64,000 bases of DNA from Phlebotomus papatasi (Eukaryota; Arthropoda; Insecta; Diptera; Psychodidae): the NCBI RefSeq assembly GCF_024763615.1, contig NC_077222.1, positions 71,982,001 to 72,046,000 on the forward strand. The letters run 5' to 3'. The position numbers and the translations under genes were made by a program. The notes beneath the pieces are model-generated. The model was given only the letters and a program-made list of their open reading frames with translations. It was not told where the DNA came from and did no database searches. This document shows, piece after piece, positions 11,430 to 24,499 of this stretch (positions are counted from its first letter, which is position 1; each line of letters opens with the position of its first letter).

Positions 11430-11833
11430 CTATCACACTTGCACATTAAAATTTTAATGTGATTCACATTAATTGTCGCTTGTCAGCGTCCAAATATGTT
11501 ATTTGTGTCTTTGAGTCACTTAATATTTGGGGTTTTTCTATTTATTGATAAAGAAGTGGACTTGGCCTGCAAAAATAAGTTTAAATTTACCTAAAGCATA
11601 AATATTTTTCACATTAAAAAATTAAAGAGAAAATCACATTAATTTTTCGCATTAATGCTATAAATCAATTTAATTTAAATTTTGCGAGCCAAGTCTACCT
11701 TTTTATCAACAAATAGATCAAATTTTGAATATTAAATGATTAAAACACACAAATTACACATTTGGACTCTCACCAGCGACAATTAATGTGAATCATATTA
11801 AAATTTTAATGTGCAAGTGTGATAACACAGTAA
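11430..11833. mobile_element. MITE with TATCACACTTGCAC ends, copy 1
   Basis: Inverted ends: TATCACACTTGCACATTAAA followed by ATTTTAATGTGATTCACATT, mirrored at the right by CATTAAAATTTTAATGTGCA then AGTGTGATA. Inner arms share CATTAATTGTCGCT, AAGT(G/C)(G/T)AC and ATCAA(C/T)AAATAG, so most of the 400 bp is palindromic. A near-identical copy is at 62457-62869. Degenerate copies are near 18250-18605 and 30405-30672. TA flanks the core at both ends. Confidence 0.85.
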
Positions 11834-11999
11834 TGTGAATATGAACTTGACTTTACTTTTATAAACTTAAATTGCAGTAAATATTTTCTAAAGTTGTGTA
11901 ACTATGTCCATCCAACGTCAAGGTAGAATCCCTTAAGTCCGGTTGAGTGGATTGTCGCAGAGTGCAAATAAGCATGCAAAGAATTTTGTGCTTTAATTC

Positions 12000-14060
12000 C
12001 TCATTGATCTAGAACTTGAGCTTTTGCCTCTCACAGTCCAAAGCTTGCAGAGGGGTGGTTGTATATACATAGAATAAACATTTGCTCTCACATCATGTTC
12101 TCCGCCCAATACATTAGTTATGTATAGCTCAGCATGAGTGAAAATATAATGTTGCTGAGAGACATGGAAAATAAATTATCCGCTCCCGGGGAGAGTGATG
12201 TGTACCGCGCGAGAGAGGATGATTTTGGGTGAGAGCACAGAACAAAAATCGAGGAAAGCTCTCTCATGTAGCTCAGTTCTCGAAGTGACATGAAAATATC
12301 AGCATGCATCAGCATGCCTACCATACAAACCACATCGCCAGAGCGAATGGTAAGTGACCTGAGAGACTATTTGACTAGTGTGGTATCCTCCATTGTTGCA
12401 CTGTTGTGCCATTTATTGCGGAAAATCCGCCAAATTGAGGTTGAAAATTGTGAAAACAGGGAAAATGTGCGAGTGATGTAACATAGCGACTGAATACGCG
12501 CACATATAGCTTTCCGAAGTTATTTCTCCGGCGAGTGTGGGTGGTTTTCTCCACCCAGACTGAAGAATTTTTCCCAGGTCTCCTTACTGCTTCTTCCCAG
12601 TTATCCTACTTCACGTGTGAGGGCTCGATTTGAGTGCCAAGGATGATCATAAATTTCTTTTCCTTGGGGTTTTTATCTCATGACAAATAAGCGCTTGTTC
12701 GCACTCTCCGGAAGATTCTCAAGCATGGTCCTTGCATTCTATTGATTTCCCTATCCCCCCCTCTGAATGCTAACCGCGAGGGGAAGCAAAATTTGCCGGT
12801 TCTTTCACATTCCTCACACAATGTGAGAAGTGAAAATTTGATGGTCGAGCCCCCGAAATTTCCAAGTGCCATGCGTACTGCTGCTTTTCATCCACCCTTG
12901 ATGCTTCATTCTGTACCATCTTCCCAACCCTCTATTAGTCATGGAAAGTTTGGGCCAAATGTCTGTTTTGTCCTTGAAGTGTACCATTTGATGACATGCG
13001 AAATAAGTCCACCAAAGCTGAATCCCTCTCCTATCCCCATTGATTGTGGGAATAATGCAGAATTTATTGAGACATTCCCACCTACAACATCCTGGAACAA
13101 AATTCATTCACTTCCTGCTTTTGTGTTCAATGAGAAAATTATTGCGCAATCAACTCCAGTAGCATTTTGCATCTTGTCGCAAAAATTAGTTACAATGCAA
13201 GAAGAAGCTAAATAGACAATGATAAATCTCCAATTGCATGATGATTTATGTGAGTCATGCGGTTTGATTGACTCGCTTAAGTGGGCAATTTATGGGCACC
13301 GGAATGATCATCTTCAATCGCATATGTCTCTCTGTTGTGCGATTAATTGAACCATATAGAACTTTTTAATTGATTGTTGCAATAAATTTTCATTTTGGAC
13401 TGCGTTTCCAATTGAAACGCGCCTAAAATGCTTTTGCCGCCATTCACAAGCCACGTGGTCACGCGTCTCCTCTTTTTCACTCTGTGAGAAAAAGCCCTTC
13501 TCGAAAATCTCCTAAAGCTCTCTCACCCCTTCCCCATCGTGTTATTCTATGACAATATAACGTCTATCGTATACAAAATTTCTCTGGTTGGAGCTTTCAG
13601 TGATGAACCAGAAATGCGTAGAAGAATGTATTCAGCACCATCAAGTTGTAATTTAATTCTCTATACGCAAGCGTTTCACGATCGATTCCTCACGAGTGGG
13701 AGGGACAAATATGTGCCTTGCTCCTCTTTTTTTTTTCTTTTGCTATATAATTTCTTCAACTCAGTGCTAAACAACTACCACGATTTTCTCCTATGCGACA
13801 ATAAATAACTTCACACGAGACACCAAGATAGAATACAATCATGCAGTGGAATTCTGAGATAAGCGCGATTCAAAGAACCATGTGATGATCTTTGTGCCTG
13901 TGACGGGATTTTTCGCGCTTTATTATTAGAATGAGAGAGGGGAGAGATGTGGGTGAATTCAATAATGAATTGATGTTTGTCCATCGATTTGTCACTTGCA
14001 CGTTTTACTTTTTAGCTTCTATCATAATTTTATCTTGGGAGACATTGACGCAGAACAGCA
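12000..14060. other. Repeat-poor, pyrimidine-rich stretch, no gene recognised
   Basis: Unlike its neighbours, this 2-kb stretch shows no terminal repeats and less extreme AT content, with many CTCTCTC and TCTCTC runs. It contains a 157-codon open frame at 12742-13215 (+) overlapped by open frames on the other strand. The predicted peptide has no recognisable domain, repeat or signal. It may be regulatory DNA or 5' exons of the transporter downstream; I see no proof. Confidence 0.4.
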
Positions 14061-14917
14061 TATGGTGAGAGCTTTAATAAAAGAGAACGAAGAACCTTTC
14101 ACTATATCGGAAACTCAATTTGGTTGCTTCGAGGAGAACTTTTAGTAGAGGACTTAAAAGCTTTTTGCATATAGAAGTTTTTAACACTTTGCTCAAGGGA
14201 TTTCCTTGAAGCCAATCAGATTAACCTGATCAGATTATTAGATTTGGGTTATTCTTCAAGCTGTAATTACAGTAAATGCAGGGTGACTTTGCTTTTTCTG
14301 CTATTCGTAAGTTTTTTTTTAATTTTAGCACTTAAAAATGGTCTGTACCGATCCCATATGATCGGCCAAAACCATACTCAAGTTAGAATTAAAGAAAAAC
14401 TTGCGAATTACAGGCGACAAAATCGCCCCCGGAGGCCAGAGTCACCCGTATCTACGACTAATAATTCAGTTGAAAAGTCTTAAGGAACTATATACTAATT
14501 CAAGCAGAAATTATAATAAAAATTAGCGACTTTGAATTATTTTATTCTAAGATTTTCTTTGAATAGAATTTATTTTCAGTGGAATATTTTCAGTTTCGAC
14601 AATGACTTTATTTTTGAATTTAAAAAAAAATGTGTACCTAAAGTTTTATGAAGGATCGTAATATTTTTCTTTTTGTTTGATCAGGAGAGCTAAGCATTTC
14701 GCAATGATATGGTATTGTTTATTTTGGCAAAAGATTATGAGACAAGTGGAAAGAAGAATTTAGTTAAACCTATAAACAAAATTTCATAAAAATTTATGAC
14801 TTTGATGACAATTAAGAAGCTATTATAGGTTTGTTTTAGATTTATTGGTTTACATGTGTTTATTTATTTTTCTATTTTAATGCATGTGACAAAGTCCCAT
14901 TTATACCGAACGGGACT

Positions 14918-15324
14918 AAGGGCAGAATCACATTGACAGTAAAATGCTCAACGTATTTCGTTAATTTACGCATTTTCATTGCAATTCTTACGCAAATTTT
15001 CCATTACCGTATTACCTTATCTCATACTCGGTGGCACTAGATGAAAATAATAGTATAAGACAATTGAAGAATTAAACGAAAATGCGATAAACGGTGAGAA
15101 AGAAATACGATCAATTTCTCTTAAAGTTTTTTTTTGCTCACCGTTTATCGAATTTTCGTTTTATTTCTTCAATTTTCTTATATTATTTTCACTTAATGCC
15201 ACCGAGTATGAGATAAGGTAATACGGCAATGGAAAATGTGCGTAAGAATTGCAATGAAAATGCAAATTAACGAAATACGGTGAGGCTACAGCGAGCATTT
15301 TATTGTCAATGTGATTCTGCCCTA
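14918..15324. mobile_element. Long fold-back element (GGGCAGAATCAC family), copy 2
   Basis: Starts AAGGGCAGAATCACATTGAC and ends with the matching GTCAATGTGATTCTGCCCTA. The arms of nearly 190 bp meet at a short loop around 15110-15130. Landmarks CGATAAACGGTGAG, TCTCATACTCGGT and GAAATACGGTGAG are shared with the copy at 3355-3807. Non-coding. Confidence 0.85.
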
Positions 15325-15404
15325 AATTTTGCAACTAACAAGAATCTAGCCAAAAATCCCTCTGCAGAAGAATTGATGCTCCTAATAATTAAACTACACA
15401 GCAC

Positions 15405-15845
15405 AAAAATATTTCGTACAATTATTCGTAAATGTTTGTGAATTCCTAACAGGGACTTACGAAATGCTCATAAATCTTATAACCCACAGACAAGTTCATA
15501 AAAGTTTGTACATTTTCTCACAAACTTTTTTCGTAACATGATTATTTGACGAACATTTTTGTTCTTTTACGAATATTTGTTCGTAAATGTTTATAAATAC
15601 AAATAAATGCTCGTAAAGTTTTGCCTTTTTTTAGTAATTTTTTGCCAGACAAACAAAAATCAACGAACAAATCTTTGTAAAAGAAGATAAAATGCTTGTC
15701 AAATGCTAATGTTATGAACAAAGTTTGCGAAAAAGTACAAATTTTTACAAACTTTTTTATGGGTTATACGCTTTACTAGAATTTCTTAGGTCCCCAGTAA
15801 GAAATAACGAACATTTACGAATAATTTTAAGAAATATTTTTCTCT
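15405..15845. repeat. Fold-back array of TTACGAACATTT-type repeats
   Basis: Words such as ATTCGTAAATGTTTGTGAAT, GACGAACATTTTTGTTC and TTCGTAAATGTTTATAAA occur in both orientations. CTTATAACCCACAGACAAGT and its counterpart TTTATGGGTTATACG sit on opposite arms, so the segment folds on itself. It is related to the patch at 1905-2135. Non-coding; no target-site duplication could be defined. Confidence 0.6.
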
Positions 15846-16103
15846 ATGTACAAGATCTTCTAAACTAAATATTATCATATAGTTAAATGTTAATCACATA
15901 CGTCTTTATCATTCTGTAATAATTGATAGTCCATCTCGATTTCTATAGTTATGATATAATAATACTAATTATAAAGGTAATTGAAGTAGGGATCGTCTGG
16001 TTAAGAAAAATGCTCCATAAATTGCTTAAAGAATAGATTGTAAGCCAATTTTGGCAAAATTTTATATGCCAATTAGAACACAAGTATTTCATTTATCTAT
16101 ATC

Positions 16104-16140
16104 GTCAGTTGGATCAGCAATTGTCGTAACTTCCTCATAA
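16104..16140 (+). repeat. Solo terminus of the CGTCAGTTAAATC element
   Basis: CGTCAGTTGGATCAGCAATTGTCGTAACTTCC (quoted in parts: CGTCAGTTGGATCAGC, then AATTGTCGTAACTTCC) matches the terminal repeat of the nested element at 52888-53764. No second end was found nearby, so this is a truncated copy. Confidence 0.65.
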
Positions 16141-18038
16141 TCTCATAACTCATAACTCATAACTTTCTATAAGACGATTGGTAAAATTTAGTAACTAATA
16201 TTTAAAAATCCATTTTTTCTCGAGGAGGCGATCCGTCCTGGAATTGTTGATTTATGTTGTTCTTTTACCAGTTAGATACCAGTTATTTTTTTAAACTCTA
16301 TATAACAAAGTCGTACAGTTTTTGAATTTATTATATTGAATGATTTGTTCGCAATAATTATTTCTCAACAAATGATTTTTATAAATTTATAACAAAAAAC
16401 CTCTTTTTAGCGACTACTTTTTCCCAATATTTCGTTTTAGGAAAGTTTAAAGTAGTCGTAAAAGAATAAATAAAAGTTTAACAAATTTATGCGATAATAT
16501 CGTTTATAACAATTAATTAAAAACAATTATTGCACAAAGAATATTATAAATATTTTGTTCTAGCGAAATGAATATTTCTTTGTCAGTCATATATTGCACT
16601 TATTTGAGAATGAAAGTTATAGGATTTGTGAAAAATACTTCTTATTTAAAAATGGTGTTTACCTACAGATATAAATGAATATATTAATGGAATGTAATGT
16701 AACTATAATGTAATATCCGGCTTGCAATATCCGGTCGATTTCTATCTTCGATGAATGTCCTCTTCGTACCTTTTATCACTTAAGAGACACCTTTTAAAGT
16801 CAAATCACGATTTATTCTCTCTTATTTGAATTTGTTTTTTTTTACTGCTTTTCATATTACTACTTTTTTAAGGAAAAAGAGTAGTATGAAATTCAAAGAA
16901 TAAAGTTTACATATATTAAGAACTGTCTTTATGGCCAGAATTTAACAGGGTTATTGGAAAAAATCTTCTTTTTAGAACTTTAAAAATTATAATTACGACA
17001 GATTGTCGTATAAATATGAAGTATGAAAATTAAAAACTTTCGTTTTATTGAAATTTAATATCCTGGCATTAACAAAGTAATTCGTTTGACGTGCATTAAG
17101 ACTTCAAAATACTAATAAGAGTTAGTAATAATTAAAAATTAAATAATATTTTAGAGGATGTTAAAAATTTTTACAACTTTTTTTGTGTACATTATACTTC
17201 CTTAATAATCCGTGGTAATTATATTTTTTGCAACTTAAAAGATTTAAAAGGTAATAAATTCTTCTCAATGCCAAGTTACTGTTCATAAAAATTAATATTC
17301 TCATACAATACATCAAGACACTAAAGTTTTTTACTGCACATAAGCTATTTTCTTTATTTAAACTATAAATTAATCTCAAATAAAATTTAAACCAAATACT
17401 ATCAAAAATATGTATAGTATAAATCAATTTTGAATGTAGAAAACCGAAAACTCTGACGAAGTCCAATGACTAATAATTTTGAAAGATTTACAAAAGCTCC
17501 TTTGTGCTCTGATATTTAATAAATCACAACTAATTTTAATAGTTTCACAAAAGGAATAGGGTATTTTTCATGTAAAATGTAATGATTCCACAAAAAAATT
17601 GGAATATTGAGGGGTTCTAAAACATAATGTTCCACCAGTTGGACCCAGATTATTGTGATAGAAGAGTATAACTTCATGGAAGAAGTCAACTCTCACGTTT
17701 AATTAGCCAATTTCTCCTTCCTGAAGAACAATTTTCATTAAGGATTAGCAGAGATCATAACAATTTTCATAATTTTCACTAACTAATTGACCTCCCTCCA
17801 CAGAATAAAACACTGCTATATGTTTTATAGTCCACAAGTTCTCTATTCTAAATAAAATAACAGAGGCCATAAGGATATTTTTAACTTTTGGGCCTAATAA
17901 AGGTAGCCGAACTTTCCGGTTTCTTTAGGTTCGGTTGCCAAATATTCATTTTCATAGGGACCGCCTGGGAATTCTGAGCGTGGAGTTTCCATCATGCTGC
18001 TCGTTCGCCTTACCCCCTCAATCTTCTAATAAGTATTC

Positions 18039-18708
18039 CTGCCCTAGACACACTTATGACTTAAGCCGAGAGACGGGTTAACGTAACTATAATCCAAAAT
18101 AATGATTTGACCACGAAATCCTAGAAGTTTATAAAGGAATATAAAATGTAGATCGAATACATTTTTGTTTAGCTTTTTTCTTACTTATCCTCTTCACCGA
18201 TCTTTTTTAATGTCTTTCGACCTTTCTCCATCTCGTGCGCGATATATAGTAGGTATTAGCACTAATTTTTATCACAATTTAATCATGAATTAATTGGTGA
18301 GAAAATTGTTGCGCAGAAACTACCCGAATGACTGCAATTAAGTAGTATCTGATGAAATTTTAATGAGCAAATTTTGCTCATAAATTTGCTCAATTCTCAT
18401 TAATTTGCTCATTAATTATCAACCGTATTTATGCTATTTTAATCTATTTAAAGCAATTTTTGTGACTCGAGTCCACTTTTTTATCACTAAATGAATCGAT
18501 TTCTAAAAGCTGTTGACGAAAATTACACATTAGGACACATATCAGCAACAATAAATGTGAATAGCATTAAAATTTTAATGTGAAATTCTCTAGTATAATA
18601 GCACGGTAAGATGAGAGATTCGTCAGAAACTGATGGAAATGTAATCTGATCATCATTTTGATTATTATTACATTAAACCGTCTCTTGGTTTAAGTTGTAA
18701 AGGCATTA
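18039..18708. mobile_element. TGCCCTAGACACAC element split by a second MITE
   Basis: The left end, TGCCCTAGACACACTTATGA then CTTAAGCCGAGAGACGG, and the right end, CCGTCTCTTGGTTTAAGTTG then TAAAGGCATTA, match the two halves of the compact hairpin at 57994-58222. Here they are pushed apart by about 350 bp around 18250-18605. That insert carries the CATTAAAATTTTAATGTGAA and AATAGCACGGTAA landmarks of the TATCACAC family, so it is a nested insertion. Confidence 0.65.
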
Positions 18709-18709
18709 T

Positions 18710-21065
18710 GTATCATTGTATAGTTTAAGCTCTAATCCTAATTCTCAATTTCGTCTTCAATAACTTTTTTAAGAATAAAACTGCTCAAACTGATGCCGTC
18801 AACATTTTGCAGAAGTGTTTAAAACAATTTAAAATCAAATGATGAACCCGTATTAATGCTTGTTACTAAAATATTAATCAAGAAAGTAAAAGTTTTGCAC
18901 GTAAATAGAACTTTAAGTGAGCACTTAATTTAAAAGTTTTCTATTCTATAATCTTTATAATTAATCAATAAGAACTAATGAAAAATAACTCGTACGTTGT
19001 AATGAAAACTTTAAATTTTACAATTACGAGCTTTTCGACAACGTTCAATTGAATACTATTCTGTTTAATTAATAATTCTGATTTATTAATTCTACATAGC
19101 AAATTCCAGGACAAATTGATAAATTTATTTGATGTGTAACGATGCACTTTGTGAAATAGTAAATATTTCTAGTAAATAACCGTCTTTCGAATTGATATAT
19201 AATCAAAAGTTTCGCAGAACTTTTAATTCATCCCACGCTCTCTGTAATTCTCTTGTAGATGAATGCGTAAATCTCGGGTTTTATTTTTTTATTCGGGCAG
19301 AGACATTGAAATTAGCCGAAAGTGGCGCCGAGTCTGAATTCTAGTGCAGAATTTATTGAATGTTGTAGGAAAATCTTTTAATTATTCAAATGGTAGAGTG
19401 ATATGAGGGACGCCTGGTGGATGGCAAGAAATATAGTTTTTTTTCGTGCAAAACTTCCAATGCGGACAAATATTATTGGTGGAAGAGTTGAATAGTTATT
19501 TGGCCAATCAATTAAATTGATTTTTGAGCAAATTAATTGAACCAACACCCCGTTCAATAACCTTTCTCTTCACTGTGTAAATTTTGTCGTCTGCCAGAGA
19601 CACTTAATTGGGTCGTGTACTTTGGACGTATTTATGTTTCTAAGGAAAGACTTTTGGTAACAATAACCTCTTGATTGTTCCACCCAAAATGAAATATCAG
19701 TAGCTGCCGTATGAAATATCTTGAAAATAAATTTCTGAATATTTCATTAAATTTGACTTTACTGCACGTAACTTAGGTATATGCATACATTTTCTGTGCC
19801 CTTACGCTGTCCTTATCTTAAAAATACATAATTAATTTAGGAAAAAACCAGATGAATAAGTAGAGAAAAGGTGGATACTTATAAATACAAATTGAGACTT
19901 TTTTTATGAGATTTCGTTTTGGCAGAGACAGATCTATTTTTGAACCAACCCCTCGTGAAATAGGCAATCTCGTGACTAACAAAATCATCAGGAGACGTAT
20001 AGGTCATTCCATAATTTAATATATCATTCTATAGGGAAAGTGAAAGTTTCTTTCACACTCTTCTAATTAGTTGCTATAATTGGACCTAAATAAATTATTT
20101 TGTAATTTAATTATCGGAAATGTCGACCTAACAACAACTCATGTCATATGTAAATACTTATGATATTACTTTGTGGCCAAAACTGACTAGCATTATTGTT
20201 TCTAATTATTCCCAATTAACGTCGTCAAAATTAATTCACAAGCAAAATTTTCCGTTTTCATGACAATTTAAGTGCTGGCATAAAACGATAAAATATTTCT
20301 CTCAATCTACGCGAATATTAACAAAAGTAGTATATGATCATAATATCATCAAAAATCTTAAATGAATTACCATTATTTCAACTCACGAACGTAAACGTTA
20401 GGGTGTAATAAACGTGGACAATAATTATTCTGAATATATAGATTAGATTTATGGGAATGAATAGAGGAAAACATGTTTTGGCAAATTTCTCTTCCACTGA
20501 GCTATTTGCGAGGATGTTTTGTTAAGATGAACTAGATACTTCTTGAATTGCTTTGTATATAAATTTCTTTCAAGTAATATAACTCGAACTAGATATCAAA
20601 AGCATGTATGAATTGAGATTTTCAGGAAAAAACTTTTTTAAAAATGAATATTCTTAGCTGAAAGATAAAGTGAGAATCATCAGAAAAGATCAAAAAAGAT
20701 TATAAAGAATCTCAGCTAACATTCTGTCCCTCTTTACTACCCGTATTACCCTTAACGATAATGTCTCTAGTCTTTATTAAAATGTCAGTTAAATACTTGT
20801 AAAATTTTATATTATTTTATTCATGGTATTTGCAAGAATACTATACTAAGAAATATTATTATAGATAAAAGAAGAATTTTTAATTATAAAAATATATTAT
20901 TTTAAATGACACTATGGCCAATTTGAAAGGTTTACGGGAACGTGGCACAGTTCTACGAGGCTGGAGTTCTGTTTTTTTTTTCAAAATTCATTTGCGAAAG
21001 ATTAATAAAATATATTCAACTTAATTAAGTTCAGCTACTTTATCTTGAGTTGATTATTTGAAAAT
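18710..21065. other. AT-rich intergenic DNA, no gene or clear repeat seen
   Basis: Long stop-rich sequence on both strands. I see no domain, tRNA-like box or paired terminal repeat that can be supported. Confidence 0.5.
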
Positions 21066-21067
21066 AT

Positions 21068-21291
21068 ATGGGGAAGTTAGGCACCTTTGAATAAATTCAG
21101 ATTACTTTGACATTGAGTTTTTTCTCATATTTAAAAAAAAAAACTGAACCTTATCATCATACGATTCAGTTTAACAATTAATTTTTGGAGTTTAATTATA
21201 TCATGATAAGGTCCAGTTTCATTTAAAAAAGGAGAAAAAAGCCCAATTTCAAAGCTGTCCCAATTCAAAGGTGCCTCACTTCCCCCCTACA
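21068..21291. mobile_element. TAGGGG-ended hairpin MITE, copy 1 (diverged)
   Basis: The left end reads GGGGAAGTTAGGCACCTTTG. The right end reads CAAAGGTGCCTCACTTCCCC. Inside are the mirrored AAACTGAACCTTATCATCAT and ATCATGATAAGGTCCAGTTT. Better copies are at 30119-30305 and 35523-35726. Confidence 0.75.
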
Positions 21292-21415
21292 GAACACTTC
21301 TCATATAAGGGAATCATTTCAAACTTCGCACATACTCTGGCTTCGAACATTTCATGTTTTTCCCATATTCCTTAATGAATCTGACATAATTATTTTCAGG
21401 AAATGTGTGACTTAA

Positions 21416-21930
21416 CCCTTTAACGACGAGACGGTTTTCGCTGACCGAAAATCAACAATAAAAATGAAACCGATAAACAAAATCAGTAAAAGGTCTTACA
21501 TCTATACAGAAAATCCAACAAAGTCTGATTTGGTGTATTTTTTCTCTCTATGAACGATAGGGACAAAAATAGCACAAAAATTTAAGTAATTTTTTTTGAC
21601 GATACCAGTGACTGATAAAATTTTCACTATAACGAAAAATATTATGTTTCAGTATTTAGTTTATTTTTTCAGAACGATTTGGCTTTCAAAAATTGGAAGT
21701 ATAAAAAATAAATTAAAATCAATTTTCAATATATGAATTTATAAATTCGTTATTTTTTAGCTTAAAAATTTACTATATAGCAAATAGCTGGAGGCTTGCA
21801 AAAAATATCCTAGATTCCTTCAACTTTCTACTTTTTAATTACGTACAAATATAAGGAAAAAATAACTGAAGGCAGTCAGGAAAAATTATTTTCTTTATGG
21901 GACACCGATGTTCCAATCGTCCTTAAAGGA
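21416..21930. mobile_element. TTAA-flanked piggyBac-like MITE, copy 1
   Basis: TTAA at 21412-21415 is followed by CCCTTTAACGACGAGACGG. The far end reads AATCGTCCTTAAAGGA and is followed by TTAA at 21931-21934. TTAA target duplications with ends starting CCC are the hallmark of the piggyBac superfamily. The 515-bp interior has no transposase. Related copies are at 36631-37060 and 37234-37562. Confidence 0.8.
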
Positions 21931-21999
21931 TTAAAACTGATCATAAAAATATATTGCCATTAGGTCAGATTTATTAAAGGAATATGGAAAAAATTATGA

Positions 22000-23145
22000 A
22001 TTATTCGAAGCCTGAAAGCCTTCCTCTAGTATAAATTCATTAGCCAAGATTTTATACTTTTCAAAATTATGAATGCTTGCAACTGTCACACTCTCCCCTG
22101 GAAGTTTCCTGGTTTCTGGTTCCTTAAACCGACTTTTTTTAGAAGAGCTTTTCAATGCGAAACACACTTAAAACGCTGTGAAAAAAGGATTATAAAACAT
22201 CTCAGCTTTGCAGAGTGATTGACATCACGAAAAAGAGCTCTCTCTGTATTATCTTTTTAGATAGTTTTTGGGCGCACACCGGTTGAATACCAATTAAACT
22301 GAAACTGATTCATAAATATGAAAATCATACCGAATTTGGTAAATTGCTTAAGAAAGGGATATTTTGGAATATTTTGGCATTAGTAACAAGCATACAGATC
22401 AACAAAAAACTAAATTCAGGAAAGGTAAATCAGTTACCGATACTTTACCGATTCATTGCCGATTGAAACCGATGCTACCGGGTTTGAAATATCAAAGGTT
22501 TAAAAAAAATCCTAATTAAGCAAATCGATTAATCGGCCATTGAAAGCGGTTTAAATTTGACCTTTGAAAATTCGATATCGAAATGTTTTTGGTCATAGGT
22601 GTTTGTGGACGTAATATTCACCTGGGGGTGAATTCTGAAATTCATGAGTTTTTCACATGATAAATTCACTGATCTTATTCTTATTCACAGATTTTGAGAG
22701 TATTTCATGAGCTTTTCATACAAAGTTTCATGTGAAACCTTCACGGTATCCTAGAATTTAAATGATAATTTTTGATAAGTCTTTTGAAATACTTAGTTAG
22801 GATGATCCCAGATCTGTTAATTTATCACGTGATAAACTCACAATCTCAGAATTCATAACCTGGACTATCTCCAAAAGATATTCGAAAATTATTTAAAAAA
22901 AAATTAGAGGCTGTTTTTGAAATGTTCGAAATAAACCAAAAGGAGCGATAGAGATAATTTTCACTGTTCACTTATATGGGGGAGCTCACCGAAGATCGGA
23001 AAGTCGATATCCCTTACCGTTTGTGCTCCAGGCTGGTGACAAGTTCAAAGAAAAACAGATGATATAAGATAAGTGCTCTCTCTCTACGAGTTTGAGCAGT
23101 GAAAGTTACCGTTGATGCAGATAACTTAGCCCTCCCGCTATTCGT
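22000..23145. repeat. Repeat X copy
   Basis: The segment at about 22430-23145 carries the repeat X landmarks: ACCGATTCATTGCCGATTG, GGTCATAGGTGTTTGTGGAC then GTAATATTCACCTGG, ACCGAAGATCGGAAAGTCG and CTTACCGTTTGTGCTCCAGG. It is the best uninterrupted reference for the copy at 52.2-54.1 kb that contains two nested transposons. No coding capacity seen. Confidence 0.6.
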
Positions 23146-23570
23146 AAGCTTTTCTTTAATTCTTGCACTTATCGATATGGAAAACATTTCATCCTTAGGA
23201 TTAAATCACATGGGCTGAATATTGCTAAAAATATTTTTAAAGTTTCTTTAATTTCATTTAGGTTTCTATAAAGGGGAAAAGCATTTTTGGTCAGTAAATT
23301 AGAAGATTGGTTAGTAAAAAGTCAAAATGGTCAGTAATGAAAGACATGATGGGGCTCACCTAAATAATATTACAAGTTCTAAAGAGAAAGTCGGAAAGTT
23401 AAATTTTAAATAATTCAAAATATTCAGAAAAAAATCATTTTTGGATAGTAAAAATGTAAAATCGAAAATTACAAGATGTTTCATAACTTCTTCATTTTGC
23501 CTTTGCCAACAATATTACACTATTTATAATTTTCGTTTTTTATATTTAATTTTTATCAAATTTAATTATT

Positions 23571-23688
23571 AAGGCCTCTACACATTCAGAGCAATTTTCG
23601 TCAAAAAATGTTTTTTTGACAGAATTTTGACGATTTTCTTCAAAATAGTAATTTTGGATGAAAATTTCTCCCAATATGTAGAGGCCTT
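23571..23688. mobile_element. Short fold-back MITE, AAGGCCT family, copy 2
   Basis: AAGGCCTCTACACATTCAGA at the left pairs with CCAATATGTAGAGGCCTT at the right; ATTTTCGTCAAAA pairs with TTTTGGATGAAAAT inside. 118 bp, essentially all hairpin. Matches 2236-2379. Confidence 0.7.
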
Positions 23689-24321
23689 TTACTGACCAAT
23701 TTTACCTAAATACTACCCAATCTGCTAAAACCTTTATAAAATCAGATATTTTACTGCGGCAATATATGTTTGAGTTTTTTTGTAGAAATGAGAATTTATG
23801 AAGTTAATGAAGTATCATTACGTCGTTCTTTACTACGGTTTATTTGACATTCGTCGTATTGTTTATGATAGGATAGGTATGTAGGCTTCTCGTGATATTT
23901 TGGAATACGTCCAAAAAACTATGACAATAAAATCAACTTTCTTTTTCAATGTTGTTTTTTAATTTTGATTATACGATATCTTCGTGCGAAAAACAATAGC
24001 TGCGGAATGTTTGTGGGTGAAAATTATCTGAAATTATATGACATTGAGGGGATTGTTTTATCACATTTATTCCTCGTGTTAATCTGAGAGAGAATTATCT
24101 GTTGGGATATTTACAAGGAGCGACGACAGACGTGAAGAATCATTGGCATGTATTCAATTGCGAATATTGCTATTGTACATAGCTTTGTTTATTTGTATTC
24201 AAATTAAGTTGTTACATTTGATATATACTTGCCATTATACTGGGATTGTTTTGAATTAAATCTTTTTGGGCCACATGGATAATGATTGAATTGAAAGTTT
24301 AATACTACAATGTAGCCACAG

Positions 24322-24358
24322 TACCGGGCGCCTCCATAGCACCAGGCGTCTCCATTGC
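24322..24358 (+). repeat. GC-rich GGGCGCCTCCAT direct repeat
   Basis: ACCGGGCGCCTCCATAGC is followed at once by ACCAGGCGTCTCCATTGC, a tandem pair of about 18 bp. The GC-rich unit recurs as a perfect hairpin at 26284-26321. Confidence 0.6.
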
Positions 24359-24499
24359 AAACAATTTTAACTATTTTTCCTTCACTGTTATGTGGATTGT
24401 AGAGAGAATATAGTGGAAAATTCTAATGGATTTTTTGTTAGAAATTTCCTCCTTCTCTAACGCTTTAATTGAGCGTATATAGCACAATACAGTCCATTG

